From the NCBI GenBank assembly GCA_017409785.1, contig JAFQSD010000002.1, forward strand, positions 98,597 through 162,596: DNA of 64,000 nt, given 5' to 3'. The notes below the pieces were generated by a model. The model was not told the DNA's origin. It made no database searches and was given only the letters and a program-made list of their open reading frames with translations. Made by a program: the position numbers and the translations under genes. Below, one piece after another: positions 9,160 through 18,453 of the stretch. Each line of letters starts with the position of its first letter. Position 1 is the stretch's first letter. The stretch comes from Bacilli bacterium (lineage in GTDB: Bacteria; Bacillota_I; Bacilli_A; RF39; UBA660).

Positions 9160-10366
9160 CCTTCATACCCTTTATTCCTTTAACTCCACCATTTTGAGCA
9201 AATCCTTTTAAGATATTACTTTCAAATGAATGAGTCTTACTAACTCTCTTCTTATAATCTTTAACTCCAATATTAATCATATCTTCTAACATGTGAGTAA
9301 AGTTAAGTCCTTTTTCTTCCCATAAATAGAAAGCTAAACTTCCAGGAATTGAGTTAATTTCATTAATATATACTTTCTTACTATCTTCATCAATTAAGAA
9401 GTCAATTCTTGAGTTTCCTGCACTACCTAAAGCTTTAAATGCTTTAACAGCAATTTCTTCAATTTCTTCTCTCATATCCTTTGGTAAATCAGCAGGTAAT
9501 TTTCTACTAGCAGAAGCCATACCCTTACTAGCTTTAACAGGAGCCTTAGCACCTTTAAGTTTTCCTTTACCTCCACCAATATATTTATCAGCATAAGTTA
9601 AGAATTTATTACCAGAGAATACTTCTTCAATCTCACTAACTTTTTGATGATCATAATTACCCATAACAGCAATATTACATTCTTTTAAGTTTTTAACAAC
9701 TTCTTCTACTAAAATCTTATTATCGTATTGAATAGCATCATCAATAGCTTCCATTAATTTTTCTTCATCTTCACAAACAGAAATACCAACACTTGAACCT
9801 GTAGTTGCAGGTTTAACAATAACTGGATATTTTAATTTAGCTACTTTCTTAACTACTTCTTGAGCATCTTGTTTATAGTCAACATCATAGAACCAAACAT
9901 ATTTAGTCATAGGAAGACCAGCTTGTTCCCAAATAGCTTTCATATAAACTTTATCTTGTCCAACAGCAGCACCATAAACATCTGGACCAACTAGTGGAAC
10001 ACCAACACTTTGTAAATAACCTTGAAGTACTCCATCTTCAACATTTGTACCATGTACAATTGGGAATGCAATATCAATTTCTTTAACTATATTTCTTGGG
10101 AACTTCTTATTTTGTAATACAAAAGCTCCATTCTTACAATATAAAACAACATTCTTACTATATTTCTTAATTAAACTTAAATCTTGATATACTTCAATAT
10201 CCTTAAGCATATCTCCTGTATACCATTCTCTATCTTTAGTAATATAGATAGGAACTACTTCATATTTTTCTAAATCTAATTTATTAATGGCTTGCATAGC
10301 AGAAATAATACTTACTTCATGCTCAACAGATTCTCCACCAAAAATAACACCAACTTTAATTCTCAT
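9146..10366 (-). CDS. ddl: D-alanine--D-alanine ligase
   Basis: This is an ATP-grasp ligase that makes D-Ala-D-Ala for peptidoglycan in the cytoplasm. Signatures are the N-terminal GGESVEHEVS, HGTNVEDG, the ATP-binding KPATTGSSVG, SKGMAS near the omega loop, and INEINSIPGS near the C terminus. At 406 residues it exceeds the usual 310-370. Extra length comes from a Gly/Lys-rich insertion before SKGMAS (GGGKGKLKGAK) and a C-terminal tail of about 35 residues that ends in a basic Gly/Lys-rich stretch. It lies 12 bp downstream of murF and is the last gene of a three-gene wall operon. Whether it prefers D-Ala or D-Lac cannot be decided by eye. Confidence 0.92.
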   Translation of the reverse strand: MRIKVGVIFGGESVEHEVSIISAMQAINKLDLEKYEVVPIYITKDREWYTGDMLKDIEVYQDLSLIKKYSKNVVLYCKNGAFVLQNKKFPRNIVKEIDIAFPIVHGTNVEDGVLQGYLQSVGVPLVGPDVYGAAVGQDKVYMKAIWEQAGLPMTKYVWFYDVDYKQDAQEVVKKVAKLKYPVIVKPATTGSSVGISVCEDEEKLMEAIDDAIQYDNKILVEEVVKNLKECNIAVMGNYDHQKVSEIEEVFSGNKFLTYADKYIGGGKGKLKGAKAPVKASKGMASASRKLPADLPKDMREEIEEIAVKAFKALGSAGNSRIDFLIDEDSKKVYINEINSIPGSLAFYLWEEKGLNFTHMLEDMINIGVKDYKKRVSKTHSFESNILKGFAQNGGVKGIKGMKGKLR

Positions 10367-10378
10367 AACTTCATCTCC

Positions 10379-11989
10379 CTATTCGTTATATGTATCTGGC
10401 AAATCATTTTCAAATAATGCATAAACATCTTTCTTACCAGTTAAACTTCCTATAAAAGGATATGCATCTCTAACATCATTAAAAACTATTATCTTTTCTT
10501 TGTCAAATCCTTTATCTAGTAAACCTTCCATAATTGGTTTAGTTCTCTTCTCACCAATAAGTACTGCATAATCAGCAACTTCAGCAATTTGTTCTCCAAA
10601 TTTCTTATTATATTCTTTTTCTTTAGCTCCCAATTCAATCATTCCAGGAGTAACTACTACCTTTAATCCAGGCATCATACCTAATACCTTACAAGCATTC
10701 TCTGCCCCAACTGGATTTGAATTATAAGCATCATCAATTTGATAGAAACTGCCTAATTTCTTTAACTCTAATCTGTGTTCAACAGGTCTAACAGCTTTAA
10801 CAGCAGCCATTAATTCTTCTACTTCAATACCAAATTCAACACCACATGCAATACCAGCTAAAATATTATAAACATTGTGATCTCCTAATAATTTAGTTTC
10901 AAAACTATATTTCTTATCACTATCTTTAAACTCTACATCAAAACTAGTACCTTTAAAAGAACATTTAATATTAGTTGCTCTAACATCAACATCTTTATTA
11001 TCAATACCAATCCAAATAGTTTTAACTTTATTTTTTAACTTATAATTAACTTGTTTTGGATCATCACCATTAAGTACTGCAAATCCATCACTTGGAAGAG
11101 ACTCAATAAGTTCAAATTTACCACTAATAATATTTTCTTCACTACCAAAACTTTCTAAATGTGCAGTACCAATTCTAGTTAAAATACCATACTTAGGCTT
11201 AATTAATTTACAAAGTCCTTTAATCTCACCCTTAACATAAGCCCCCATCTCTGCAATAAATATATCAGTAAACTTATCCATATGATTATTAACAGTCATA
11301 ATTAAACCATTAAATGTATTTAAATTTCTAGGAGTTGGTAAAGCATTATATTTAATATTTAAAATATCACTTAAAATATTCTTACTACTTGTTTTACCAT
11401 AACTACCAGTAATACCAATAATCTTTAAACCAGTCATTCTTTTTAATTTACCCTGAGCCTTACTCTTATAATATAAATAAACTAACTTCTCAATTGGAAA
11501 ATTAATTATATTAGCCAAATAAACTACAAATACATTAAAGTAAACCATAAATGTAATTACAAATAACATTTGCCAGAAAAACTCTTTATCCACCATATAA
11601 TAACTCATTAAACAAAGTGGTATAAAATATAAAATTATAATTGTACAAATTAATCTTTTAATTCTTGCAGTTACTACTAATGGTTTCTTATTTTGATCAT
11701 TTTGAATTTTCTTAATCCATTTATAACCAAGTAATACACTAGTTAAAATAATTCCTAACATACCAATAGTACAAACAATTTCTATATCATAGAAAACTAA
11801 TGCTCCAGCAAAAGCAATTAGAATAAGAATAATATCTAAATCAATAAATTGCTTATAATTTTTAAATATCCATTTTATATAACGATTATTTTCATTATAT
11901 AGATTTTGTTGTAACATATGCAAACTTCTTTTAGTTTTAAAGAAACATGCAAACAACAATGATAATACTAAAATACATATCCACACCAT
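10379..11989 (-). CDS. murF: MurF-type Mur ligase with N-terminal membrane domain
   Basis: The 536-residue protein begins with about five hydrophobic segments within residues 1-165. A Mur ligase core follows: P-loop GITGSYGKTS near 192-201, the TPRNLNTFNG substrate segment, the AEMGAY metal/ATP region, HLESFGS, and a C-terminal domain with DDAYNSNP and MIELGA. MurF adds D-Ala-D-Ala to UDP-MurNAc-tripeptide. Co-transcription with ddl, which makes its substrate, supports this call. The membrane-anchored form differs from the soluble enzyme of Bacillus and could localise the ligase to the membrane. Start ATG 11989 follows GGAGGAAATAAA. Confidence 0.88.
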   Translation of the reverse strand: MVWICILVLSLLFACFFKTKRSLHMLQQNLYNENNRYIKWIFKNYKQFIDLDIILILIAFAGALVFYDIEIVCTIGMLGIILTSVLLGYKWIKKIQNDQNKKPLVVTARIKRLICTIIILYFIPLCLMSYYMVDKEFFWQMLFVITFMVYFNVFVVYLANIINFPIEKLVYLYYKSKAQGKLKRMTGLKIIGITGSYGKTSSKNILSDILNIKYNALPTPRNLNTFNGLIMTVNNHMDKFTDIFIAEMGAYVKGEIKGLCKLIKPKYGILTRIGTAHLESFGSEENIISGKFELIESLPSDGFAVLNGDDPKQVNYKLKNKVKTIWIGIDNKDVDVRATNIKCSFKGTSFDVEFKDSDKKYSFETKLLGDHNVYNILAGIACGVEFGIEVEELMAAVKAVRPVEHRLELKKLGSFYQIDDAYNSNPVGAENACKVLGMMPGLKVVVTPGMIELGAKEKEYNKKFGEQIAEVADYAVLIGEKRTKPIMEGLLDKGFDKEKIIVFNDVRDAYPFIGSLTGKKDVYALFENDLPDTYNE

Positions 11990-12000
11990 TTTATTTCCTC

Positions 12001-12720
12001 CTAAATAAAGTTATCTAAAATACTAACAACTCTTGGTAAATTTTCTAAATATGCATAATGTGTTCCTGGTAAAACTATTAATGCTGCATCCATCATAATA
12101 CCCTCAAGTATTCTCGCCTCATCTACAGGAGCTTCATCATCATATTCTCCCCAAATAAGTAATGTTGGTTCTTCTATATCTTTAGCATATTCAGATAAAT
12201 CTTCATTAACAACATTTACTAATGTTTGTCTCATAATTGGACTAGCAGCCTTATAATCTCTAGACCCAATATACTTTTTCATATATTCTCCAATTTTATC
12301 CATTCCAGGTAACTTCTTAATAGCTTTTAATATTCTAGTTGTTAAAGGTAATTTCTTATTTAATCTAACACAAGGACTACCAAATAAAACTAATTTTTCA
12401 ATCGCATGATTAGCTGAATATCTAATCGCAACTCTTCCTCCAAAAGAATGTCCCATAATAATAGGTTTCTTAATTCCAAGTTCCTTAATAAAATCTTCTA
12501 ACATATTTGCATAATCATCTATTGTCCAAGCTTCCTTTGGTTCATCACTTTGACCAAACCCAGGAAAATCTAAAATTGTTATTCTACATTTATCACTAAA
12601 ATTATCACCAATAGGCTTCATCATTTCAATATTTTGTCCCCATCCATGTAATAACAAAATATCTTTCCCTTCACCATATTGTATGTAATTTACATTAACA
12701 TCATTAATCTTAATTTTCAT
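12001..12720 (-). CDS. Alpha/beta hydrolase, first gene of the murF-ddl operon
   Basis: This 239-residue alpha/beta hydrolase has LLLHGWGQN (oxyanion region), the nucleophile elbow GHSFGG near residue 92, an acid in WGEYDDEAP and the catalytic His in GTHYAYLE. The substrate is unknown. The gene is 11 bp upstream of murF, so a role in wall precursor or D-amino-acid ester metabolism is possible, but this is inferred only from position. Confidence 0.85.
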   Translation of the reverse strand: MKIKINDVNVNYIQYGEGKDILLLHGWGQNIEMMKPIGDNFSDKCRITILDFPGFGQSDEPKEAWTIDDYANMLEDFIKELGIKKPIIMGHSFGGRVAIRYSANHAIEKLVLFGSPCVRLNKKLPLTTRILKAIKKLPGMDKIGEYMKKYIGSRDYKAASPIMRQTLVNVVNEDLSEYAKDIEEPTLLIWGEYDDEAPVDEARILEGIMMDAALIVLPGTHYAYLENLPRVVSILDNFI

Positions 12721-12737
12721 GAAATCACTCCATTTAA

Positions 12738-12748
12738 ATTATATCACA
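12738..12748 (-). promoter_or_regulatory. Extended -10 promoter of the hydrolase-murF-ddl operon
   Basis: The minus strand reads TGTGATATAAT, an extended -10 (TGn-TATAAT), about 17 bp before the start codon. No good -35 is visible. Confidence 0.6.
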
Positions 12749-12827
12749 AAATTAAACAATAACTAAAATCATACAATAACTTGACATTTCTAAAAAGAAA
12801 ATAATTATTTAAAATGTAAAGTTATGT

Positions 12828-12856
12828 AAAAAAGAGAAGAAATTTCTTCTTCTCTA
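12828..12856 (-). terminator. Terminator of the ABC exporter operon
   Basis: AGAAGAAATTTCTTCT forms a palindromic stem followed by a T6 run on the minus strand. Confidence 0.75.
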
Positions 12857-14017
12857 TTCTCCAAATAAAACTTTTTCAGATTTAAATGTTTTTAATAATA
12901 ACCATAATACTACACCAACACATACTATTGTTGATAATACAGTAATTAATAAATTAATATATTCAAAACTTCCAGTATATAAATCCATTAATAAAGTTGT
13001 GTAATTTAGTATAGGAACTAAATAATAAGTAGTTGTTACTTTAAAATCTAAATAAGTCATAAATATAGGAACCATACATAAATAATTAAGTACTTGTCCA
13101 GCAGCTTGTGCTTCTTTATAACTCTTAGATTTTGCAGTTATCGCAATAGCAAGACCTCCGATTAAGAAAGAAGCTAATATACAAATAACTACTCCCCATA
13201 TTATAGCTAAGAAACCAATACTAAATTCTTCATAAATAGTAAACATACTCTTTGCAATAATAAAACTAACAATTGTAAGAGCAAATCCAATTAGCGATGC
13301 AATACTTCCAATAATTACATTAGCTAAATATTTACCTGCAATAAGTTCATTAGTTGTAATTGGTAAAGTTAAAATAGTTTCTAATGTACCATGCTCTTTT
13401 TCAACTGCAATAGCACTAGTGGCCATATTAACAGCAGCCAAAGTAATAGCCATAATAATATAAGTAAATGATAAACTCATAACAAGTTCAACTAAGAAAC
13501 TACTAGTTGATAACTCTTCACCATCAATACTCTTTAACTCTATTGTGAAATTATTATAAATTTCTTCTGGATTAATATTTTGATCCACTAATTTTAAATT
13601 TCCTAAATATTGATTATAATCGTCTAAATAATATCCTACATATGAACTAACGTTCATTCCAGACATACTACTATCAGTATAAATAGAATAATTTTTATTC
13701 TCTTCATCATAGATTACATAACCAGAAATATCTCCAGCTTCAAATGCCTCTTTTAAATCACTTTCTTCTTCATAATAAACATAATCAATCGCATATTGGT
13801 CAAGTAATGTCTTCTCTACTTCATTAACTTCATAATTAAATCCAGTTTTATAAGTAGTTCCTCCATCTCCCATCATTGACTCTTCCATAAATCCCATTAA
13901 AAAGATAAAAAACGCAATTATAAATGGAAATCCAAAAATCATAAATAAAGTTTTCTTATCTCTAAACATAGAACGTAGTTCTTTTTTTACTGTTATTAAA
14001 ATATTATTCTTGTTCAT
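12854..14017 (-). CDS. ABC-2 type exporter permease (NatB-like)
   Basis: This permease of about 387 residues has one helix near the N terminus, a large extracytoplasmic loop (about residues 45-170) and five or six C-terminal helices, including VAVEKEHGTLETILTLPI, the conserved cytoplasmic motif of ABC-2 permeases. AGGAGGTG directly precedes ATG 14017; a GTG 9 bp upstream lies within that site, so ATG is chosen. It overlaps the ATPase gene by 14 bp, implying translational coupling. NatB-like pairs export Na+ or other substrates; the substrate here is unknown. Confidence 0.85.
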   Translation of the reverse strand: MNKNNILITVKKELRSMFRDKKTLFMIFGFPFIIAFFIFLMGFMEESMMGDGGTTYKTGFNYEVNEVEKTLLDQYAIDYVYYEEESDLKEAFEAGDISGYVIYDEENKNYSIYTDSSMSGMNVSSYVGYYLDDYNQYLGNLKLVDQNINPEEIYNNFTIELKSIDGEELSTSSFLVELVMSLSFTYIIMAITLAAVNMATSAIAVEKEHGTLETILTLPITTNELIAGKYLANVIIGSIASLIGFALTIVSFIIAKSMFTIYEEFSIGFLAIIWGVVICILASFLIGGLAIAITAKSKSYKEAQAAGQVLNYLCMVPIFMTYLDFKVTTTYYLVPILNYTTLLMDLYTGSFEYINLLITVLSTIVCVGVVLWLLLKTFKSEKVLFGE

Positions 14018-14765
14018 TAGAAACACCTCCTATTAATGCAAAGAAACTATCTCTTAAATTAGTAGTTTTTGTTTTATTTCTAATCTCTTCAGGTGTTCCA
14101 ATAATAATAACTTTACCCTTATTAACCATAACAATCTTATCACAAATATTTTCTGCTTCTTCCATATAGTGTGTCGAATATAAAATAGTTTTCTTATTCG
14201 CTTTAGCTTCTTTTACAAAGTCAATAATTACTTTACTAGAAATAACATCAAGACCACTAGTTGGTTCATCTAAAATATAATATTTTGGATCATGAACCAC
14301 ACATCTAGAAATACTAGTTCTTTGATATTGTCCAGTAGATAAAGTATCTATTCTTTGATGTTTAAAACTATCCATATCGAACTTCTTTATAATTTCATCG
14401 ATTTTTTCTTCTAACTCATCTTTAGAAATACCATAATACTCTCCACACATCTTAAGCAATTCATATGGTGAAATATCTTTATAAAGTTTTGTATTTCCTG
14501 TTAAAAAAGCTATATCTTTTTTTATACTAATAGATTCATCTTTATGACTTCTTCCATCAACAATAACTTCTCCACTTGTTGGACTCATAATACCAGCAAT
14601 CATTCTAAGTAATGTTGTTTTACCAGCACCATTAGGTCCAAGTATTCCCACTACTTCTCCCTCTTTAGCTTCAAAAGAAATATCCTTATCAGCAAAAAAC
14701 TTAATACTTTTGTTTTTAGATATTTTCTTTTCAAACTCTTTAGTAACTTTTTTTACTTCAAGCAT
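14004..14765 (-). CDS. ABC transporter ATP-binding protein (NatA-like)
   Basis: The 253-residue ATPase has Walker A GPNGAGKTT near residue 43, signature LSTGQYQR, Walker B YYILDEPTSGLD and H-loop STHYMEEAE. All catalytic motifs are intact. It partners with the downstream permease, whose start overlaps its end, to form an ABC-2 exporter at the membrane. Confidence 0.92.
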   Translation of the reverse strand: MLEVKKVTKEFEKKISKNKSIKFFADKDISFEAKEGEVVGILGPNGAGKTTLLRMIAGIMSPTSGEVIVDGRSHKDESISIKKDIAFLTGNTKLYKDISPYELLKMCGEYYGISKDELEEKIDEIIKKFDMDSFKHQRIDTLSTGQYQRTSISRCVVHDPKYYILDEPTSGLDVISSKVIIDFVKEAKANKKTILYSTHYMEEAENICDKIVMVNKGKVIIIGTPEEIRNKTKTTNLRDSFFALIGGVSNEQE

Positions 14766-14881
14766 TTACTTCACTCCTTATCTATCTTCAAATAAATAAT
14801 AACATAAATAATTATGTAAAGTAAATTACTATGTAACTAGATTTATAAAATCTAATACTATATAATTAAGATGGTGATAAT

Positions 14882-15739
14882 ATGAATATACTAAATACAT
14901 GGTGGTTATGGACAATAGTCTATTTAATATCAGCAGTTGTCTTTGCTTACAATTTTAAAATAGCTAATAAAAATATGAAAGATCCAGGTGCATTAACTAT
15001 CCTATTAGAAGTTATAACCGGAATATTTTCATTATTAATGATTCCACTATTTGATATTAAATTTAAAATTAATACATCTATTTTACTAACACTCTTAATA
15101 GTAGTATGTATTTATGCCATAACAGATAGATTAAATACTGAAGCAAGATACGGATTAGAAACATCAACATTCAGTATGGTTAAAAGATTATCTACTGTTT
15201 TCATGATAATCTTTGGGTTCCTTTTTCTAAAAGAACCCATCATTCCAAACAAAATATTAGGTGCAGCAATAATTATTATTGGTAATGTTATTCTTACATA
15301 CAATAAAGGTAAATTTGAAGTTAATAAATATTTACTTATGGCAATCATTTCACAATTCTTATTTGCCATAGCTATGGTTATAAATGTCGACTTATCAGAC
15401 CACTTTAATCTAGCTTTCTATACATGGATAACAGTAACAATACCAGCACTACTAATCACAATAGTTGGTCGACACAAACCAAAAGATATAATAAAAGAAT
15501 TTAATCGCTATAATAAACCTAGATTTTTAATAGCAGCTTTCTCTTGGGCACTAATGTTAAACTCATCAATTAGAGCTTATCAATTAGGTAGCATCACAAT
15601 AGTTGCTGCTCTCCTTTCACTAACACCAATCCTAAACTCATTAGTAGAATTAATCTTTAATAAAGATACAAATAAAATTATTCAAAAAATAATTGTCTCT
15701 ATTCTACTTATTTTAGGAGTAATATTAGTAAATCTATAA
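14882..15739 (+). CDS. EamA/DMT-family transporter
   Basis: This 285-residue protein has about ten hydrophobic helices in two similar halves, typical of drug/metabolite transporters. The first half ends with FGFLFLKEPI...NKILGAAIIIIGNVILTY, the second with SLTPILNSLVELIFNKD...ILGVILVNL, the repeat-ending pattern of EamA domains. The start follows GGTGATAAT, with TATAAT about 16 bp upstream. The substrate is unknown. It is followed 12 bp later by a small exported protein in the same transcript. Confidence 0.85.
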   Translation: MNILNTWWLWTIVYLISAVVFAYNFKIANKNMKDPGALTILLEVITGIFSLLMIPLFDIKFKINTSILLTLLIVVCIYAITDRLNTEARYGLETSTFSMVKRLSTVFMIIFGFLFLKEPIIPNKILGAAIIIIGNVILTYNKGKFEVNKYLLMAIISQFLFAIAMVINVDLSDHFNLAFYTWITVTIPALLITIVGRHKPKDIIKEFNRYNKPRFLIAAFSWALMLNSSIRAYQLGSITIVAALLSLTPILNSLVELIFNKDTNKIIQKIIVSILLILGVILVNL

Positions 15740-15751
15740 CGAGGTGATTAT

Positions 15752-16294
15752 ATGAAAAGAAAGTTAAAATTCATAATTCCAATAGTTATTCTATTAATTA
15801 TAATTTTTCTTACACTACCAATGTTTGAACTAAAAACAGATAAAAAACTATATGCAATAAGATATATAGAAGACTATTCTGAGTTTGAAACAAATGGTTG
15901 TTATGACGAAAGTTACTACTATAATAGAAAACATGATATTTCAATTTCCAATTTTAAACATAAAAGATTCTTATTTCTAAACTTCTACTCCTTCGATTAT
16001 AAAGAAGGAAACGTCTGCAAAACAGAATATCAATTAGAAGAATCATATATAAAAGATTTTATTGAAAATGCAACAATCAAATATAATTCTCATAATCTTG
16101 ACATAAAAAGTTTAATTGAAGGAAAGAAAGCAATCGTTGGAAACTCAAGATATTCAGGAAATGATTATGAAATGGTAATAACATATACACTAAATAATCG
16201 TCATGAAACAATGTATGTCTTTTATCAATATGACTTACTAGTAATTCAAGTTGGATTATCCGACGAAGGACCAAAGTTTATTGCCTACAAATAA
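15752..16294 (+). CDS. Small membrane-anchored extracytoplasmic protein
   Basis: The 180-residue protein starts MKRK followed by a roughly 20-residue hydrophobic segment, so it is a signal-anchor protein with an outside domain rich in Tyr, Asn and Lys. Two Cys (near 47 and 86) could form a disulfide. No family recognised. It is in an operon with the DMT transporter. Confidence 0.7.
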   Translation: MKRKLKFIIPIVILLIIIFLTLPMFELKTDKKLYAIRYIEDYSEFETNGCYDESYYYNRKHDISISNFKHKRFLFLNFYSFDYKEGNVCKTEYQLEESYIKDFIENATIKYNSHNLDIKSLIEGKKAIVGNSRYSGNDYEMVITYTLNNRHETMYVFYQYDLLVIQVGLSDEGPKFIAYK

Positions 16295-16318
16295 AAAGAT
16301 GATTTTCTCATCTTTTTT
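16294..16318 (+). terminator. Terminator of the DMT transporter operon
   Basis: AAAGATGA/TCATCTTT stem with a TTTTC loop followed by T6. Confidence 0.85.
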
Positions 16319-16394
16319 ACTTTACAAACCAATAGACTAAAATTTATATATTTGTTAAAATTTATTTAGAATAAACAGAAAGAAGGAAACTTAA

Positions 16395-17276
16395 ATGACA
16401 CTAAGTCAATCAAAATTAATAGAAGATTATAATTCATTACGTACAAAAGTTGATAATCCAAACATTGGACGAATGATTCAATTTTGTACATATTTTCAAA
16501 CCGATGATCTTGAATTATATAAAGAATATGAAAGTGCCTTGAAAGAAAGCTGGGGAGATACAATCTCTACTGATAAACTTATAGAACTATATGCTAAAAG
16601 ATATAACCTAAATCCACATACACATATTGAACAAATAATGAACTTATTTGTAAACAATGCCATAATTAATGGAACAGCTTATCACTTAAATAGTTCAGCA
16701 AATTTTGATTCAATTATGGAAACCGGTTTAGGAATATCAGCAATTGGTCTAAAAACAGAAGAAAGACAAGACTACGAAAGACTACAAGCAAGCATTCCAA
16801 AAGAAACATTCAAACGCCTTCAACCATTTGTAGGTGAGAAAAAAGGAAGTAAATTATATTACTCAAATATTCCAATACTAAAAGCTCGTTATGGAGATAG
16901 ACCAGAATGGTTAAAAGAATTAAAAATCAATGCACCATTAATAGCAGATGATGCAGAATCAAGAAAATTAGTAGAACAAGTTCTTCATAAATATGATATA
17001 AAATATGAATTTGCTGAAAAAATGCTTTTCTTATTGCCGCATCCACTTGCTACTAAAGCAAATTACGTAATGAAAGAACTAGCAGCAGAATACTCACCAG
17101 AACAAGTAATAGATTATTTCAATACTCAGATACTAGGACAAAAAGATTTACATACAGACCAACATATATCATCATCAAACATCATTGCTGTTAACTTAAA
17201 AACACATGATATGTATGCTAAAAAATCAAATGGTGAAGTTTCAGTAATAAAACCAACAGCTCAAACCCAAAAATAA
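16395..17276 (+). CDS. Uncharacterised protein, possible ADP-ribosyltransferase-like fold
   Basis: The 293-residue cytosolic protein has a helical N-terminal part and a central segment near residues 92-116 reading GTAYHLNSSANFDSIMETGL. This resembles the H-t-x(2)-N-x(2)-SIl-x(2)-GL pattern that begins ADP-ribosyltransferase-like domains such as DarT and RNA 2'-phosphotransferase-like proteins. The remaining catalytic elements are not obvious. The C-terminal half is helical and contains a Pro-containing HPLATKANYV stretch. It is monocistronic, with an AAGGAAAC ribosome site before ATG 16395. The function is unknown and the ART reading is tentative. Confidence 0.6.
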   Translation: MTLSQSKLIEDYNSLRTKVDNPNIGRMIQFCTYFQTDDLELYKEYESALKESWGDTISTDKLIELYAKRYNLNPHTHIEQIMNLFVNNAIINGTAYHLNSSANFDSIMETGLGISAIGLKTEERQDYERLQASIPKETFKRLQPFVGEKKGSKLYYSNIPILKARYGDRPEWLKELKINAPLIADDAESRKLVEQVLHKYDIKYEFAEKMLFLLPHPLATKANYVMKELAAEYSPEQVIDYFNTQILGQKDLHTDQHISSSNIIAVNLKTHDMYAKKSNGEVSVIKPTAQTQK

Positions 17277-17307
17277 AATAGACATTCAAATGTCTATTTA
17301 TTTTTTT
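17276..17307 (+). terminator. Bidirectional terminator between convergent genes
   Basis: AAATAGACAT/ATGTCTATTT stem with a TCAA loop, flanked by T runs on both strands. It serves the genes ending at 17276 and 17298. Confidence 0.8.
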
Positions 17308-17882
17308 CTTCTTTTACTAGTAGTTGATGTTTTACTACTCTCTTCCATCTCTTGTAATTCACGTTTCCTCATACTAGTATCAAATTCATCTTCATCAATG
17401 ATTCCACTAGAAACAAGTAAATCACCAACTCTGTCATATATCTTACTACTGTCAACATCTCTACAGAATGCATTACTATAAACAAAGCCATCAAAGTATG
17501 CCCTAACATTATCCATAGTACATCTAACATAACCTTGTTTTAATAAAGTACTACTAAACTTACTATACTTCTCCTCCATATATCCTCTAAATGTCTCATC
17601 TTCAAAAAATTGCCCATATGTCGGATCAACAATAAACCATTCTGGACCATTAGGAGAATTAAATCCTAATATACTTGCTCTATGAAAAGGTTCAGGAATT
17701 CCTAATCTCATTAAATTAATTTGTTCATAACCAGTTTCATTCACAACAGAAAACTTTAAGTTTTCACTATCACATTCATTACACATCAAAGGAACATATT
17801 CTGGATAAACTCCAATATCATATCCTTCTCTAAGTAAAGCCACTTGTTTCTTTACTGCACTTTCACCAGATTCTCTAGCCAT
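17298..17882 (-). CDS. Uncharacterised protein with transglutaminase/papain-like Cys-His-Asp pattern
   Basis: The 194-residue protein lacks a signal peptide. It has Cys34 and Cys37 (LMCNEC), His67 (EPFHRAS) and Asp86 in EWFIVDPTYGQF. The order Cys, then His, then about 19 residues, then Asp in a VDPTYG context matches transglutaminase or papain-like folds. The C terminus is a Ser/Thr/Lys-rich basic tail ending KRRKK. It lies 16 bp downstream of another unknown gene, so the two form an operon. Enzymatic activity is inferred from the motif only. Confidence 0.6.
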   Translation of the reverse strand: MARESGESAVKKQVALLREGYDIGVYPEYVPLMCNECDSENLKFSVVNETGYEQINLMRLGIPEPFHRASILGFNSPNGPEWFIVDPTYGQFFEDETFRGYMEEKYSKFSSTLLKQGYVRCTMDNVRAYFDGFVYSNAFCRDVDSSKIYDRVGDLLVSSGIIDEDEFDTSMRKRELQEMEESSKTSTTSKRRKK

Positions 17883-17898
17883 AAATCCTCCTATAAAA

Positions 17899-18453
17899 TT
17901 AATAGTCAGTTCTTAATTCATAAACTATTATTCTTTCATTTTTTATACCAACATTTTTATTAAATAAAGCAAATTCTACAATAATATCTTTTAATTCATT
18001 ATCAATTATATATTGATAAATCTCATCAAAATATGGAACCAAATTCAATGTATTATCAAATATATTACTTTTTATATTAAACATTGGATTTCTAATCGCA
18101 TCTCTAACCGATGCCTTAGGATCAGTTGATAGTGTTAAATAAACTTCATTATTTGATAAAATCTGTATTTCCCCAACTAATAACTGATTTTCAACATAAT
18201 TAGCTGAACTAACATTAATTGTATATAAACTATAATCTTTTATTTCTTCTAAAACTTTATCACTTTCAACCATTAATTTAAAAGTTCCTCCTGCTTTAGA
18301 TTTATCTCTTATTGCATAATACTTAGCAGGATATTTTCTTAGAAACTCCAAAACATTCTTCTCATCGTTTTCTTTAAATAATTGTTCTGGAAATTTATTC
18401 AAATTTAACTCTTGTATCATTTCAATACTTTCCATTTTATTCTTTATATTCAA
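17899..18453 (-). CDS. Uncharacterised 184-residue protein
   Basis: A TTG at 18453 preceded by GAGGTGGGTATT at proper spacing is the best start. Upstream codons would translate a hairpin and the ribosome site, so they are excluded. A candidate promoter (TTGTTT, 18 bp, TATGAT) lies upstream. The protein is a cytosolic alpha/beta mix with a YAIRDKSKAGGTF segment near residue 45 and FALFNKNVGIKNERIIVYELRTDY at its end. I do not recognise a function. It is the first gene of a pair with the transglutaminase-like protein. Confidence 0.65.
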   Translation of the reverse strand: MNIKNKMESIEMIQELNLNKFPEQLFKENDEKNVLEFLRKYPAKYYAIRDKSKAGGTFKLMVESDKVLEEIKDYSLYTINVSSANYVENQLLVGEIQILSNNEVYLTLSTDPKASVRDAIRNPMFNIKSNIFDNTLNLVPYFDEIYQYIIDNELKDIIVEFALFNKNVGIKNERIIVYELRTDY

